Assembly (NCBI GenBank): GCA_934130545.1
Contig: CAKOYD010000006.1
Span: forward strand, 1 to 64,000
DNA: 64,000 nucleotides
Direction: 5' to 3'
Source of the DNA: an uncultured Bacilli bacterium
GTDB taxonomy: Bacteria > Bacillota_I > Bacilli_A > RF39 > UBA660
The position numbers and the translations under genes are program-made. Of this stretch, positions 63,107 to 64,000 are shown piece by piece. Every line of letters begins with the position of its first letter. Position 1 is the first letter of the stretch. Under the pieces are notes generated by a model. The model ran no database searches, had not been told where the DNA came from, and saw only the letters and a list, made by a program, of their open reading frames with translations.

Positions 63107-64000
63107 TACTTATTTTTTCCTCCAAACATACTTTTTATCTTATCAAATATTGGTATTAAGTTTCTATGATAATTCTTAATGGCAATTCTATAAACATCTT
63201 CTACTTTAGAAGCAAAATATCTAATTGAATACATCTCTGTTGATACCTTAGCCTGTCTACTAAGTCTTTCTAATAGTTTACGATCATTATAAATCATACA
63301 GACATCTTTTATATATTCACTACTATTACTAAATATCTTACCATTAATATCATCAATAACTACATTTAAGAAACTCTCATCATTAATACATACTACCGGT
63401 AAAGATGCCGCCATTGCCTCAATCACTGTAAGACCTTGTGTCTCGGTTGTCGAAGCCGTCACAAAAATATCCGCTAATAAATAATAATCAACTATCTTAT
63501 CATATGGTACTTTACCTGTCATAATAACATTATTATCTATCTTATACTTACTAATTAACTTCTTACACTTATCAAAGTCCGGTCCATCACCCACTATCAA
63601 TAATTTAGCCTTTGGACATTTCTTGACAATTTTCTTCATATTATCAATAATAAAAGTAATATTCTTTTCTTGAGCAATTCTTCCTACTGTCAATATAACA
63701 AAGTCATCCATCTTTAAATTAAGATTCTCTCTTGCACTCTTCTTATTAAACTTTTTATTATTCTCTCTGCTAAATCTCTCTGTATCAATACCCGTTGGAA
63801 TTACATAAACATCTCTATCGACATGATACTTCTCTTTAAATAAATTACAAGCCTTAACTGTTGGCACGATTAATTCCGTATTAGTCTTATCACAATAGAA
63901 TAGTGTTAAATATTCCACAATCTTTTTACTAGACCAATTAAAATAACCATGTGTTATATAATGAACATAATCTTCATACATTGTATGATAAGTATGCACC
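63106..64000 (-). CDS. GT4 glycosyltransferase, probable diacylglycerol glucosyltransferase (partial)
   Basis: The gene continues beyond the right edge; about 298 C-terminal codons are seen. HTYHTMYEDYVHYI at the start is typical of the acceptor side of 1,2-diacylglycerol 3-glucosyltransferases; VYVIPTGIDTERF, ILTVGRIAQEKNI, LLIVGDGPD, VIMTGKVPYDKI and TASTTETQGLTVIEAMAASLPVV give the nucleotide-sugar binding GT4 half with the E-x7-E motif. It would make membrane glycolipid, the anchor for lipoteichoic acid. GGAGG for tpiA lies at its end. Confidence 0.88.
   Translation of the reverse strand, partial: VHTYHTMYEDYVHYITHGYFNWSSKKIVEYLTLFYCDKTNTELIVPTVKACNLFKEKYHVDRDVYVIPTGIDTERFSRENNKKFNKKSARENLNLKMDDFVILTVGRIAQEKNITFIIDNMKKIVKKCPKAKLLIVGDGPDFDKCKKLISKYKIDNNVIMTGKVPYDKIVDYYLLADIFVTASTTETQGLTVIEAMAASLPVVCINDESFLNVVIDDINGKIFSNSSEYIKDVCMIYNDRKLLERLSRQAKVSTEMYSIRYFASKVEDVYRIAIKNYHRNLIPIFDKIKSMFGGKNK

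Noticed and set aside
1..64000. CRISPR arrays, tRNA or rRNA genes
   Set aside because: No regularly spaced repeats, cloverleaf-like or rRNA sequence was recognised on either strand by reading; a tRNAscan or Rfam search was not possible.

Overview
The window is strongly AT-rich DNA from a low-GC Gram-positive bacterium (Bacillota). The chromosomal genes at the right (a Spo0A-type regulator, a long-form ribosome hibernation factor, EssC/YukD of type VIIb secretion, acetate kinase, formate-tetrahydrofolate ligase and SecA with a zinc-binding tail) fit an anaerobic, possibly uncultured gut Bacilli or Clostridia lineage. UGA is used as a stop, so this is the standard code. No tRNA, rRNA or CRISPR array was seen.

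Layout. (1) Positions 1-3500 hold remains of an older insertion: a HEPN-like hypothetical gene, a tyrosine integrase broken by one frameshift in an A8 tract, and a soluble Hanks-type protein kinase. (2) About 3510-45920 is an integrative conjugative element (ICE) at the 3' end of secA. Its limits are suggested by a 13-bp repeat just downstream of the secA stop (45908-45920) and again at 3510-3522, by an imperfect copy of the secA 3' end (SEC-C motif) inside the left end, and by a 23-bp direct repeat at 3697-3719 and 45842-45864. (3) Positions 45924-64000 are ordinary chromosome, almost all on the minus strand: secA, yukD, essC, hpf, fhs, nrnA, ackA, ppaC, a flippase-like gene, spo0A, tpiA and a truncated glycosyltransferase.

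Inside the ICE, reading with transcription from right to left: integrase 3, parA and parB; a secreted Cys-containing protein; a thioester/Cna-B surface adhesin and its sortase; small genes; a 2362-aa ArdC-methylase-Snf2 protein; a replication/regulation group ending in a Toprim primase-like protein; a probable oriT; MobC, relaxase, PcfB-like, ArdC-like and VirD4 proteins; then the channel genes (Maff2/VirB2-like, VirB6-like, PrgI, VirB4, CHAP hydrolase). This is the Tn1549/pCF10-type gene order. A decayed group II intron reverse transcriptase separates this operon from cargo: an ABC transporter with two FtsX-like permeases, a small secreted protein and a membrane-anchored protein. Next comes a Tn916-like regulatory end (sigma-like regulator, two small genes, excisionase, integrase 2), then a second cargo pair (a membrane-anchored protein and a secreted 362-aa protein).

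Most notable are the layered leader in front of the sigma-like gene (leader ORF, intrinsic terminator, hairpin hiding the ribosome binding site), the secA-targeted junctions with tandem att-like copies and three related integrases, the thioester adhesin carried by the ICE, the secreted-peptide/ABC cargo, and an orphan short transcription unit at 9518-9690. All functional statements come from reading motifs by eye; no database search was run.
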